A stretch of DNA of 11,145 bases, from contig JAHZCF010000048.1 in assembly GCA_019423005.1 (NCBI GenBank), positions 1 to 11,145 of the forward strand, read 5' to 3'. The notes under the pieces were generated by a model, which made no database searches, was not told the DNA's origin, and saw only the letters and a list, made by a program, of their open reading frames with translations. Position 1 is the first letter of the stretch, and each line of letters opens with the position of its first letter. Below, piece by piece: positions 1 through 6,058 of this stretch. Origin of the DNA: Haemophilus sp. (GTDB lineage: Bacteria; Pseudomonadota; Gammaproteobacteria; Enterobacterales; Pasteurellaceae). Made by a program: the position numbers and the translations under genes.

Positions 1-1088
1 CTGACATCTTAGGTGTATTTGGTGCACAAGCAGGCAAAATTAAAACCTTAGATGCTCAAGCATTAGCGAATGCAATCTCTGCACCACTTTCTCGTGAAGC
101 ACGTATTTCTCCAGCAGCATTCCGTTTTAAATTAACTGATTTAGCACGCAAAGCAGGTAAAACCATCGTATTACCAGAAGGTGATGAACCTCGTACTGTT
201 AAAGCGGCAGCAATCTGTGCTGAACGTGGTATCGCAAAATCGGTATTATTAGCGGATCCTGAATCAGTGAAAAAAGTTGCTGCAGAACAAGGCGTGACTT
301 TAGGTGCTGACGTAACGATCATCAATCCAGCTGACGTACGTGAAAACTACGTTGCTCGTTTAGTTGAATTACGTAAATCTAAAGGTTTAACGGAAGAACA
401 AGCACGTGCGCAATTAGAAGACACCGTTGTATTAGGTACGATGATGTTAGAAGCGGGCGAAGTAGATGGTTTAGTCTCTGGTGCCGTTCACACCACTGCA
501 AATACCATTCGTCCACCGATGCAAATCATCAAAACAGCACCAGGTAGCTCAATTATCTCGTCTGTATTCTTCATGTTATTACCAGACCAAGTATTAGTGT
601 ATGGTGACTGTGCAGTAAACCCAGAGCCAACCGCTGAACAACTGGCTGAAATCGCAATCCAATCTGCTGAATCTGCAAAAGCATTTGGTTTAAATCCGAA
701 AGTCGCAATGCTTTCTTACTCAACCGGTACTTCTGGTTCTGGTCAATCTGTAGAGAAAGTAAAAGAAGCAACTCGCATTGCGCAAGAAAAACGTCCTGAT
801 TTATTAATCGACGGTCCATTACAATACGATGCGGCGGTAATGAAAGATGTGGCCGCTTCTAAAGCACCAAACTCTAAAGTGGCTGGTCAAGCAAACGTGT
901 TTGTATTCCCTGATATCAACGCAGGTAACATCGGTTATAAAGCGGTACAACGTTCTGCAGATTTAGTGGCTGTAGGTCCAATGCTTCAAGGTATGCGTAA
1001 ACCGGTTAATGACTTATCTCGTGGTGCATTAGTAGATGATATCATCTACACCATCGCATTAACCGCAATCCAAGCAACTCAAGCTTAA
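1..1088 (+). CDS. pta: Phosphate acetyltransferase, C-terminal part (5' end outside window)
   Basis: Interconverts acetyl-CoA plus phosphate and acetyl phosphate plus CoA; with acetate kinase it forms the cytosolic acetate overflow and ATP-yielding pathway. The window enters in frame at base 3 and gives 361 residues, about half of the roughly 710-residue enterobacterial-type enzyme. The first 30 or so residues are the tail of the central DRTGG region. The PTA_PTB catalytic domain starts near RFKLTDLARKAGKTIVLPEG and runs to the end. The C-terminal motif NDLSRGALVDDI carries the conserved Ser-Arg and Asp that contact CoA and phosphate in characterised enzymes. The frame is open to a TAA stop, and a terminator follows 28 bases later. 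An ATG at 267 is internal and is not the real start. ackA would be expected upstream, outside the window. Identification is by family recognition and is very secure. Confidence 0.97.
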   Translation, partial: DILGVFGAQAGKIKTLDAQALANAISAPLSREARISPAAFRFKLTDLARKAGKTIVLPEGDEPRTVKAAAICAERGIAKSVLLADPESVKKVAAEQGVTLGADVTIINPADVRENYVARLVELRKSKGLTEEQARAQLEDTVVLGTMMLEAGEVDGLVSGAVHTTANTIRPPMQIIKTAPGSSIISSVFFMLLPDQVLVYGDCAVNPEPTAEQLAEIAIQSAESAKAFGLNPKVAMLSYSTGTSGSGQSVEKVKEATRIAQEKRPDLLIDGPLQYDAAVMKDVAASKAPNSKVAGQANVFVFPDINAGNIGYKAVQRSADLVAVGPMLQGMRKPVNDLSRGALVDDIIYTIALTAIQATQA

Positions 1089-1113
1089 TTAAAGTCTTTG
1101 TTGTAAAACACTA

Positions 1114-1169
1114 AAGAAAATAACCGCACTTTTGATAACTCAAAGTGCGGTTATTTTTAGAATTATTTT
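1114..1169 (+). repeat. Direct repeat, copy 1, flanking the lipoprotein-slam module
   Basis: About 56 bases matching 4776-4831 at roughly 50 positions, without gaps and in the same orientation (counted by eye). The match covers the uptake-signal hairpin, the same loop length with 6 of 9 loop bases identical, and about 11 bases of AT-rich flank. The two copies bracket the lipoprotein and slam genes. Because uptake-signal hairpins share their core everywhere in such genomes, only the loop and flank similarity speaks for common origin. Confidence 0.6.
1117..1158. terminator. Bidirectional terminator made of two inverted uptake signals (pta/slam)
   Basis: A perfect 16-bp inverted repeat (1117-1132 and 1142-1157) with a 9-base loop. 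Each arm contains a complete uptake signal: ACCGCACTT at 1123-1131 and AAGTGCGGT at 1143-1151. On the plus strand the stem ends in a T run for pta; on the minus strand the other end also gives T residues for slam, which stops at 1192. Paired, inverted uptake signals acting as terminators between convergent genes are well known in Haemophilus. Confidence 0.92.
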
Positions 1170-1191
1170 AGAAATAACTTCTTATTTACGA

Positions 1192-2643
1192 CTAAAACGT
1201 TTTTTCAAAAATCAGATTGACATTCTTTTGGGTATAAGAATACATTTCTGGGATATTACTATCTTGTTTCTTCCAACTGAATACGACTTTCGGCGTAATA
1301 CCCCACAAGTGCCAATCTCGTTTCCAAAGACTTAAATTTACACCGTAGATTTTGTCTTTACGAATTTTTCCAAAAGAAAACAAATCAACATTTGCAAGTT
1401 TGGCAATATCTTTGTACTCACGTTGTGTTAAAGAAAGTCCTAAACGCGAAGATATCCCCCAGTTCCATTCTTGTCCCCAGCCTAGACGCAAACTTTTGCT
1501 GTCTGAAGAATATTGGCGAACTAAGGTTCTCTCCGCAGAAAAATCAGAACCTAAATAGAAAAAGCGTTTAGGATTAGGCATCCATAATAAGGTGGCAGAA
1601 ACGAGCTTATTATTACCATTTAATACTTCGCTATCGAAATAACGCTGTTTAGCAAACTCACCTGCCAAAGCAATTTGCCAATTTGGATTAAGCCAATGTG
1701 TGAGTTCTAAACGAACACCATTTCCCCAGCGATAACTTTCACCGCCATACCAACGTTTTTCATAAAAAGGTTTTAAGCGGAAAGTTTGTTTTGCAGTTTT
1801 ATAGGCATAACCAAGAAATGTACGATTAGAAAGATCGTCATATTCATGATTATCCCAATAGCTTTTACCAAAAAACTCATTACCGACTGAAAGATAATTC
1901 GAACCCCATAAATTAAAGTCACGAGAAATATCTAAAGAATATGCAAGCCCATGAGCACTTTGTGGCATCATATCATCGGCTCGAGTCAGAACGCCCCCAT
2001 TTGCAAGCATAACTTGCTTACCACTGCCCACATTATTCACGTTTGTCTCTCGCACATAATTAAAGGCGATATCCACATTCCAGCTATCACGCTCATTCAA
2101 CGCAGATAAATAAGTGTCAATGAGTTCCATCACCGGTGTTGGTAAATCTTCTGCTGTTTTAGCTTTGTCAAATTGAGCTTTTGCTGCACCATCTTGTTTC
2201 TGATTAAACAAAGCGATTGCAAGCTCAATACGCACCGGATTTAAATTAGGATTTTGTGCCAACACTTCACGATATTTATCAATGGCAGTTGCCTGATCAT
2301 CATTTAATGCCGCCACTTTTCCTTGTGCAAATAGCACTAAAATCGGATCTTGCTCAGGAAAGGTTTGATACACTTCTAATAATTTCTCAATTAAATCAGC
2401 ATCACGAGAATAAATCGCCTGTGATAATAATTGAGTGGTGAGTGGCTGGTTTTGCTCTAATTCTTCACGACTAATTCGTGTTGAGTAGGACTGTTCTTCC
2501 GTTAAGTGCGGTAGATTTTCTCGCTGTTTTTCAGGCTCAGCAATTTTTACTTGTTTATCAATTTCTGTGCTTAATTCCGGCGACGGAGCAGAAATTGCCA
2601 AGGTTGGAAATAAGGCGAGTAAAAAGAAACTATATTTTTTCAT
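1192..2643 (-). CDS. slam: Slam (surface lipoprotein assembly modulator, DUF560) outer-membrane translocon
   Basis: Slam proteins sit in the outer membrane and deliver particular lipoproteins to the cell surface; Neisseria Slam1 and Slam2 (TbpB, fHbp, HpuA) are the reference cases. The 483 residues match the usual length of about 490. There is a Sec signal peptide at 1-19 (MKK, hydrophobic core, cleavage near AISA). A helical TPR-like region lies at about 65-180, including the run around FAQGKVAALNDDQATAIDKY. From about 185 to the end come alternating aromatic strands typical of a barrel, with the family-like RLGLSLTQREY and WGITPKVVFSW segments and a terminal Phe, as in BAM substrates. The ATG at 2643 is preceded by only a weak AAAG ribosome site. 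The gene lies 59 bases after the lipoprotein stop, beyond a hairpin and T tract, which suggests lower expression. An exact uptake signal lies within it. The partner is probably the adjacent lipoprotein. The family call is secure; client specificity is inferred. Confidence 0.9.
   Translation of the reverse strand: MKKYSFFLLALFPTLAISAPSPELSTEIDKQVKIAEPEKQRENLPHLTEEQSYSTRISREELEQNQPLTTQLLSQAIYSRDADLIEKLLEVYQTFPEQDPILVLFAQGKVAALNDDQATAIDKYREVLAQNPNLNPVRIELAIALFNQKQDGAAKAQFDKAKTAEDLPTPVMELIDTYLSALNERDSWNVDIAFNYVRETNVNNVGSGKQVMLANGGVLTRADDMMPQSAHGLAYSLDISRDFNLWGSNYLSVGNEFFGKSYWDNHEYDDLSNRTFLGYAYKTAKQTFRLKPFYEKRWYGGESYRWGNGVRLELTHWLNPNWQIALAGEFAKQRYFDSEVLNGNNKLVSATLLWMPNPKRFFYLGSDFSAERTLVRQYSSDSKSLRLGWGQEWNWGISSRLGLSLTQREYKDIAKLANVDLFSFGKIRKDKIYGVNLSLWKRDWHLWGITPKVVFSWKKQDSNIPEMYSYTQKNVNLIFEKTF
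2504..2512 (+). repeat. DNA uptake signal sequence inside slam
   Basis: Exact AAGTGCGGT followed by an AT-rich stretch, as in the extended consensus. On the coding strand it reads Pro-His-Leu in the N-terminal part of Slam, just after the signal peptide and linker. It shows that the accessory module carries a species-type uptake signal. Confidence 0.9.
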
Positions 2644-2656
2644 TATACTTTATCAG

Positions 2657-2683
2657 AAAAATCTGCCGCACAACGGCGGCAGA
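2657..2683 (-). terminator. Hairpin plus T5 between lipoprotein and slam (probable attenuating terminator)
   Basis: Read on the minus strand, an 8-bp GC-rich stem (arms 2676-2683 and 2662-2669, sequence TCTGCCGC / GCGGCAGA, 6-base loop) is followed at once by five Ts (2657-2661). This is the classic intrinsic terminator form. It lies 19 bases after the lipoprotein stop, and its T tract ends 13 bases before the slam ATG. No promoter is evident between the two genes, so partial readthrough is the simplest way for slam to be expressed. Confidence 0.8.
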
Positions 2684-2702
2684 ACGTGATTAAAAGAAAG
2701 GG

Positions 2703-4463
2703 TTATTTTTTAGCACCGAAAGTAGCTTGATATTTTTCAATGACATATGTCTTACCACCCTCTTTAATTTCACCTAAACCCTCAGTATGGTCATTTTTAT
2801 CAATAGTCCCGTGGCTGACAAATTTTTCTAACCCTACTATACCTACAACCTCTGAATAATTTTTACCACCAAATGTTGCGGCATATTGTCCAGTTGTTTT
2901 AGCATGAACAGCTACTCCTCTAGCCTCATGGTTATTCTTTCTTATAATTACTGGATCTGGATAACCAATATGAGCAGATTGATCTAGTACTTCCTGAGTA
3001 CCTAATTTAATTTGACCAATGGCTTTACTATTAATGACACCATCCATCATTGGCTTTCCGGTTGTTCCATTCATTTTGACATTAACCGTGACAGAGCCGT
3101 CATCTTTTATCATTTCTTTTCTATCATAGGTAATTTTATCTTTTTCCCCCTCAGACCATTCATCTGCTTTACGTTCATAAGCACCAATCTGAGCAATTAC
3201 ACCACCTTTATAAGTTGCATTACCCGTGAATTTACTTCCATCCTCGTTCACTCTCACAAAAGCTACGTGTCTTGTAGCAAGTCGTTTTGGATCTTCTGCT
3301 GTTGGGGTATAAAGCACGCCGTAGGTTGAATATGGTTGATTGACGAACATATAATTCATACCATTTCTAGCCGCTTCATCAAAAACAACATAATCTTGAT
3401 CGGTTGCTTTACCAGAGAACTTGCCTAATTTATTACCTGACAATTTATTAAAATTAACAACACCTGAGCCATCAGGGAGATTTACATGAGGCGGAAGATT
3501 ACTCAGAGATTCTGGTGCATAAGTGTATTCACCATTACTAGGGCCCCAAGGATCTTTATTTTTCCCCATATCAATATAACGCCACTCTTTACCATGTACT
3601 ATTTTGGTCGAGTTAAAGTCTGTTCCAGTTGTAGGTGTTGGAACAGTTGGCGTAACAACCGGTTTATTTGTTTTTTTCTTCGCCTCTTCTTCTAAACGTT
3701 TTTTCTCTTCTTCAGCTCGTTTAGCTGCGTCTGCTTTTTTCTTCGCTTCTTCTTCTAAGCGTTTTTTCTCCGCTTCTGCTCGTTTAGCAGCTTCAGCTTT
3801 TTCTTTTGCTTCTTTTTCTAAGCGATCTTTTTCTGCTTTATCTTTGGCTTTTTTCGCTTCTTCAGCTTTCTTTTTCGCCTCTTCTTCTAAGCGTTTTTGC
3901 TCTTCTGCTTTTTTCTTCGCTTCAGCTTCCGCTTTGGCTTTTGCCTCGGCTTTTGCTTTCGCTTCAGCATCTGCCTTCGCTTTAGCTTCTGCTTTTTGTA
4001 ACTCGATGACTTGGTTATTCGCTTTTGCTACTGCAGCGTTATGCGCATCTAAAGATTTTTGCGCTTCTTCTGCTTTTTGTTGGGCATCAGATAATGCTTT
4101 TTTAGCACTTTCTAATGCGGTTTCTTTCGCTTTTAAACTTTTCTCTAATGCGGCTTTTTTAGTTGCATCTGTTGTTGATGAGATACTTTTCTTCAACGCA
4201 TCTACTTCAGATTGAGATTTATCTGCTAAGGTTTTTGCTTTTTTAGCTGCATTTTTTGCTTGTTCTGCAGCTGATTTTGCTTTATTCGCACTGTCTTTTA
4301 AATTCTCTGCAATACGTTTTGCTTGCTCTGACGTTTTCGCTTTTTGTACTTCAACTTGAGATACAATTGAATTGGAGTCATTAGAACCCGATGAGCTGCC
4401 ACAGGCTGTCAAAGAAAGAGCCACAAAGGCCGCAAGTGCGGTAGTTTTAAAGATAGGTTTCAT
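2703..4463 (-). CDS. Stalked surface lipoprotein: coiled-coil stalk plus TbpB-like barrel, probable Slam client
   Basis: A 586-residue exported lipoprotein. Residues 1-20 form a lipoprotein signal peptide with lipobox LTAC, so Cys21 is the lipidated residue, followed by a Gly/Ser tether. Residues about 36-265 are almost entirely Ala, Lys, Glu and Gln: a coiled coil like TolA domain II, ending in 21-23-residue tandem repeats. A Pro/Thr linker (268-280) leads to a globular domain (about 285-586). Gly-rich strands in that domain, such as FTGNATYKGGVIAQIGAYE and ATFGGKNYSEVVGIVG, resemble the C-terminal barrel of TbpB-like / Slam-dependent lipoproteins. The ATG at 4463 has a good AGAGGA site 6 bases upstream. 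slam follows it. No TonB-dependent receptor neighbours it, and the ligand (transferrin, haem, factor H or other) cannot be told from sequence. Lipidation and stalk are directly visible; the barrel family is likely; Slam dependence is inferred from linkage. Confidence 0.85.
   Translation of the reverse strand: MKPIFKTTALAAFVALSLTACGSSSGSNDSNSIVSQVEVQKAKTSEQAKRIAENLKDSANKAKSAAEQAKNAAKKAKTLADKSQSEVDALKKSISSTTDATKKAALEKSLKAKETALESAKKALSDAQQKAEEAQKSLDAHNAAVAKANNQVIELQKAEAKAKADAEAKAKAEAKAKAEAEAKKKAEEQKRLEEEAKKKAEEAKKAKDKAEKDRLEKEAKEKAEAAKRAEAEKKRLEEEAKKKADAAKRAEEEKKRLEEEAKKKTNKPVVTPTVPTPTTGTDFNSTKIVHGKEWRYIDMGKNKDPWGPSNGEYTYAPESLSNLPPHVNLPDGSGVVNFNKLSGNKLGKFSGKATDQDYVVFDEAARNGMNYMFVNQPYSTYGVLYTPTAEDPKRLATRHVAFVRVNEDGSKFTGNATYKGGVIAQIGAYERKADEWSEGEKDKITYDRKEMIKDDGSVTVNVKMNGTTGKPMMDGVINSKAIGQIKLGTQEVLDQSAHIGYPDPVIIRKNNHEARGVAVHAKTTGQYAATFGGKNYSEVVGIVGLEKFVSHGTIDKNDHTEGLGEIKEGGKTYVIEKYQATFGAKK
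3663..3899 (-). repeat. Tandem 63-69-bp repeats encoding the distal stalk
   Basis: Residues 189-267 of the lipoprotein read as about 3.5 units: a 23-residue unit starting QKRLEEEAKKKAEEAKKAK, then 21-residue units starting KDRLEKEAKEKAEAAKRAE and KKRLEEEAKKKADAAKRAE, then a partial KKRLEEEAKKK. The last two units are the most alike, as expected from recent duplication. Unit number may vary between strains and change stalk length without shifting the frame. Confidence 0.85.
3909..3992 (-). repeat. Low-complexity Ala-Lys-Glu dipeptide tract in the stalk
   Basis: Residues 158-185 of the lipoprotein are an imperfect run of AEAKAKA-type units made of short, near-identical GCW-AAR-GCW codon groups. 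It joins the more varied proximal coiled coil (about 36-155) to the 21-residue repeats. Such tracts are prone to in-frame gain or loss of units. Confidence 0.7.
4434..4442 (+). repeat. DNA uptake signal in the lipoprotein signal peptide
   Basis: Exact AAGTGCGGT followed by an AT-rich flank. On the coding strand ACC GCA CTT reads Thr-Ala-Leu, residues 8-10 of the signal peptide. It is the only exact copy within the lipoprotein gene; none was seen in the stalk or the barrel-coding part. Confidence 0.9.
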
Positions 4464-4486
4464 AGAAAGTCCTCTTATATTAATAA

Positions 4487-4505
4487 CAAATAGATAATCA
4501 TTGAA
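4487..4505 (-). promoter_or_regulatory. Fur-box-like sequence
   Basis: The 19-base stretch centred on GATAATCATT matches the classic Fur consensus at 12 of 19 positions, ten of them contiguous. It lies 24-42 bases upstream of the lipoprotein ATG, where a bound repressor could block transcription or early elongation. One half is poor and the region is AT-rich, so chance is a real alternative. Iron control would suit a TbpB-like protein. Confidence 0.3.
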
Positions 4506-4525
4506 AAGTAAAATAACTTACTTAG

Positions 4526-4555
4526 CTTATATTTCTTAATTAAACATCAAATCAA
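4526..4555 (-). promoter_or_regulatory. Candidate sigma-70 promoter of the lipoprotein-slam operon
   Basis: On the minus strand, TTGATT (4550-4555) and TATAAG (4526-4531) are separated by 18 bases. This predicts a start near 4519 and a leader of about 55 bases containing the Fur-like site. Many near-matches exist in this AT-rich stretch, so the assignment is tentative. Confidence 0.35.
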
Positions 4556-4734
4556 AACAAAGCAAAATAAATTATTCCTTAATTTATGTAGGGAAATAAA
4601 TGAAATTCACCAAGCAAATAACCACAAAAAAATAATGGATTTCAACTAGTTATTACCTTACATAATAAAACTTCAAGCATTTTACTTAAAATGAAGCAAT
4701 AAACAAGAAAAAAGTTGAACATTTTAGTCAGATT

Positions 4735-4750
4735 TGTGAAATAAATCACA
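4735..4750. promoter_or_regulatory. CRP (catabolite activator) binding site
   Basis: Exact TGTGA-N6-TCACA palindrome (N6 = AATAAA) with T-rich flanks on the outer side, matching the canonical CRP core. The lipoprotein is the only gene starting downstream on the minus strand, and rnd ends just beyond on the other side, so cAMP-CRP control of the lipoprotein-slam operon is the natural reading. The centre lies about 280 bases from the ATG, farther than usual unless the promoter is near 4655. Confidence 0.7.
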
Positions 4751-4775
4751 TTTTATAGAAACGATACCTATAAAT

Positions 4776-4831
4776 AAAAAAATAACCGCACTTTTTATGA
4801 TTCAAAGTGCGGTTATTTTTAAGATTATTTT
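4776..4831 (+). repeat. Direct repeat, copy 2, flanking the lipoprotein-slam module
   Basis: Ungapped partner of 1114-1169, same orientation, about 50 of 56 bases identical by eye, offset 3662 bases. It ends 7 bases before the rnd stop codon. Recombination between the copies would remove the lipoprotein, slam and their regulatory region in one step. Confidence 0.6.
4778..4820. terminator. Terminator of rnd made of two inverted uptake signals
   Basis: A perfect 17-bp inverted repeat (4778-4794 and 4804-4820) with a 9-base loop. ACCGCACTT lies at 4785-4793 and AAGTGCGGT at 4805-4813. On the minus strand the stem is followed by a T tract, 17 bases after the rnd stop. It insulates the lipoprotein promoter from rnd transcription. 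Confidence 0.92.
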
Positions 4832-4837
4832 TAATGA

Positions 4838-5989
4838 CTACTCTACGGATTTTAAGTATTCAACCAGCTTCAAGCCAATCTCTCTTCGCCACCCTAAAAG
4901 TAAATCAGGCTGTTTGGTCATATCTTCATTTTTTAGCCAAACCCATTTAATAATATCTTCTAAATTCCGTTTACTGGCTAGAATATCGAGGGTTAATCCT
5001 TTTGGGGTCAGTTCATAAGCTTTTTCTTGTAACAATCGAATTGCCTTTTTATAACGAGGATCATCCACAATACGCACTAAACGCTTAGGGTAATCATAAG
5101 GTGAAATTCGGCGGCTTTGTGCTAGCAATTGAAGCATTTTTTTGCCACGCACACGGACTTCATTTTCAGATAAGCCAAGCGCTAACATTTCTGATGTATT
5201 GCGAGGATTGTTTTTTGCCACTTTCCAAAGGTTGTCTGATTTAACCACATAAGAAAGGGCTAAATTTCGTGCCATTGCGGTTTCTTGTCGCCATTTGGCT
5301 AATAGCTGTAAACGCGCTAATTCGAGCGGATTCAATTTCCAAACATTCGGAATCTCTAAATAGGCTTTGTTTGGATCGCGATCGTCTAATTTACAGGTTT
5401 TCGAGATCGCAAGCTGGCAATCATCAATTACCGCTTGAAGCCAAGGTGATTTCGCTAATTCTATTTGCATTTTTTGATAGACCGGCAAGAGATACCATAC
5501 ATCCCCTGCAGCATATTGTAGCTGAACGGGTGAAAGTGGGCGTTTTAGCCAGTTTGTACGCGTTGCCCCTTTATCCATTTCAATGCTTAAATAATGTAAC
5601 ACAAGTTTGGCTAGGCCCGCTGAATTAGCAAAACCTAGAAAACGTGCCATAATTTGCGTATCCATCATAGGTTGCGGAAGTGCATCAAACTCTTGCAAGA
5701 AAACCAATAAATCTTCATTACAAGCATGCAAAATTTTTGTCACCTGCTGATCGCGTAATAATTCCACAAAAGGTGAAAAATCAGTAATGGATAAAGGATC
5801 GATTAATGAAACTCGTTCACCATCATAAAGTTGAATTAATCCTAATTTAGGATAATAGGTCGATACCCGCATAAATTCAGTATCTAAAGCGACCGCACTT
5901 TGCTGACGCGCTAACTGACAAACCTGAGCGAGCTCTTCATTATTTTGAATTAATGTAAAGTGCGGTTGATTTTGGCATTCTTTTATCAT
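4838..5989 (-). CDS. rnd: Ribonuclease D
   Basis: A 3'-to-5' exoribonuclease that trims tRNA precursors and other small RNAs in the cytoplasm. The chosen product is 383 residues (E. coli about 375). DEDDy catalytic residues are all visible: Asp36 and Glu38 (ALDTEF), Asp93 (HACNEDLLVFL), Tyr159 and Asp163 (QYAAGDVWYLLP). An HRDC domain follows at about 210-285 (ELARLQLLAKWRQETA). The frame stays open upstream to an ATG at 6043, but that would add 18 non-homologous residues and place the start inside the fadD hairpin. The ATG at 5989 (MIKECQNQ) fits the family. No strong ribosome site precedes it. The gap to fadD is 69 bases and holds a hairpin, so rnd may rely on readthrough or a weak own promoter. 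Two oppositely oriented uptake signals lie near its 5' end. Confidence 0.95.
   Translation of the reverse strand: MIKECQNQPHFTLIQNNEELAQVCQLARQQSAVALDTEFMRVSTYYPKLGLIQLYDGERVSLIDPLSITDFSPFVELLRDQQVTKILHACNEDLLVFLQEFDALPQPMMDTQIMARFLGFANSAGLAKLVLHYLSIEMDKGATRTNWLKRPLSPVQLQYAAGDVWYLLPVYQKMQIELAKSPWLQAVIDDCQLAISKTCKLDDRDPNKAYLEIPNVWKLNPLELARLQLLAKWRQETAMARNLALSYVVKSDNLWKVAKNNPRNTSEMLALGLSENEVRVRGKKMLQLLAQSRRISPYDYPKRLVRIVDDPRYKKAIRLLQEKAYELTPKGLTLDILASKRNLEDIIKWVWLKNEDMTKQPDLLLGWRREIGLKLVEYLKSVE
5892..5900 (-). repeat. DNA uptake signal inside rnd
   Basis: Exact copy on the minus strand, the coding strand of rnd. It reads Ser-Ala-Val in QSAVALDTEF, directly before the first catalytic Asp. It forms an inverted pair with the copy at 5958-5966, but 57 bases apart, so it is not a terminator hairpin. 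Confidence 0.9.
5958..5966 (+). repeat. DNA uptake signal at the rnd N-terminus
   Basis: Exact AAGTGCGGT followed by TTGATTTT. On the coding strand it reads Pro-His-Phe within residues 9-11 of ribonuclease D. Confidence 0.9.
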
Positions 5990-6019
5990 TGTAATAGGAT
6001 GTATTTTCAAATAGAGGTA

Positions 6020-6052
6020 AAGACTAAACAGGGATATGAACACATATCCCTG
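6020..6052 (-). terminator. Terminator after fadD
   Basis: Perfect 10-bp inverted repeat CAGGGATATG / CATATCCCTG (6043-6052 and 6029-6038) with a 4-base loop, starting 6 bases after the fadD stop on the minus strand. It is followed by TTTAGTCTTT, a broken T tract, so termination may be partial and allow some readthrough into rnd. No T run on the plus side. Confidence 0.7.
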
Positions 6053-6058
6053 ATTAAA

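Larger units (their letters stand above)
4464..4777. promoter_or_regulatory. AT-rich intergenic region upstream of the lipoprotein gene
   Basis: 314 bases without a supportable gene, strongly AT-rich, lying between the rnd terminator and the lipoprotein start. It holds the lipoprotein ribosome site (AGAGGA, 4470-4475), a Fur-like site, one or two sigma-70-like candidates and an exact CRP core, each listed separately where supportable. A second candidate -10 (TATTAT, minus strand, 4662-4667) with a weak TTTAAG at 17-base spacing would start transcription near 4655, about 87 bases from the CRP centre. The leader would then be nearly 200 bases long. Confidence 0.6.

Noticed and set aside
1132..1335. 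Plus-strand open frame starting inside the pta terminator
   Set aside because: It begins in the hairpin and runs antisense to the slam barrel; the similar peptide start at 4797 only reflects the repeated hairpin DNA.
3604..4215. A 203-codon open frame on the plus strand, rich in Ala, Ser and Phe
   Set aside because: It is the exact antisense of the Ala/Lys/Glu stalk of the lipoprotein. Low-complexity GCW/AAR/GAR codons leave the opposite strand free of stops. No ribosome site or family resemblance.
4464..4777. A small protein or riboswitch in the long AT-rich leader
   Set aside because: No frame with a convincing start and ribosome site was found, and no GC-containing paired elements typical of known riboswitches were visible apart from the terminator at its edge.
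5990..6043. 18-residue N-terminal extension of ribonuclease D, which looks mildly hydrophobic
   Set aside because: The start lies inside the fadD terminator hairpin, the family begins near MIKE, and an exported ribonuclease D would make no sense.
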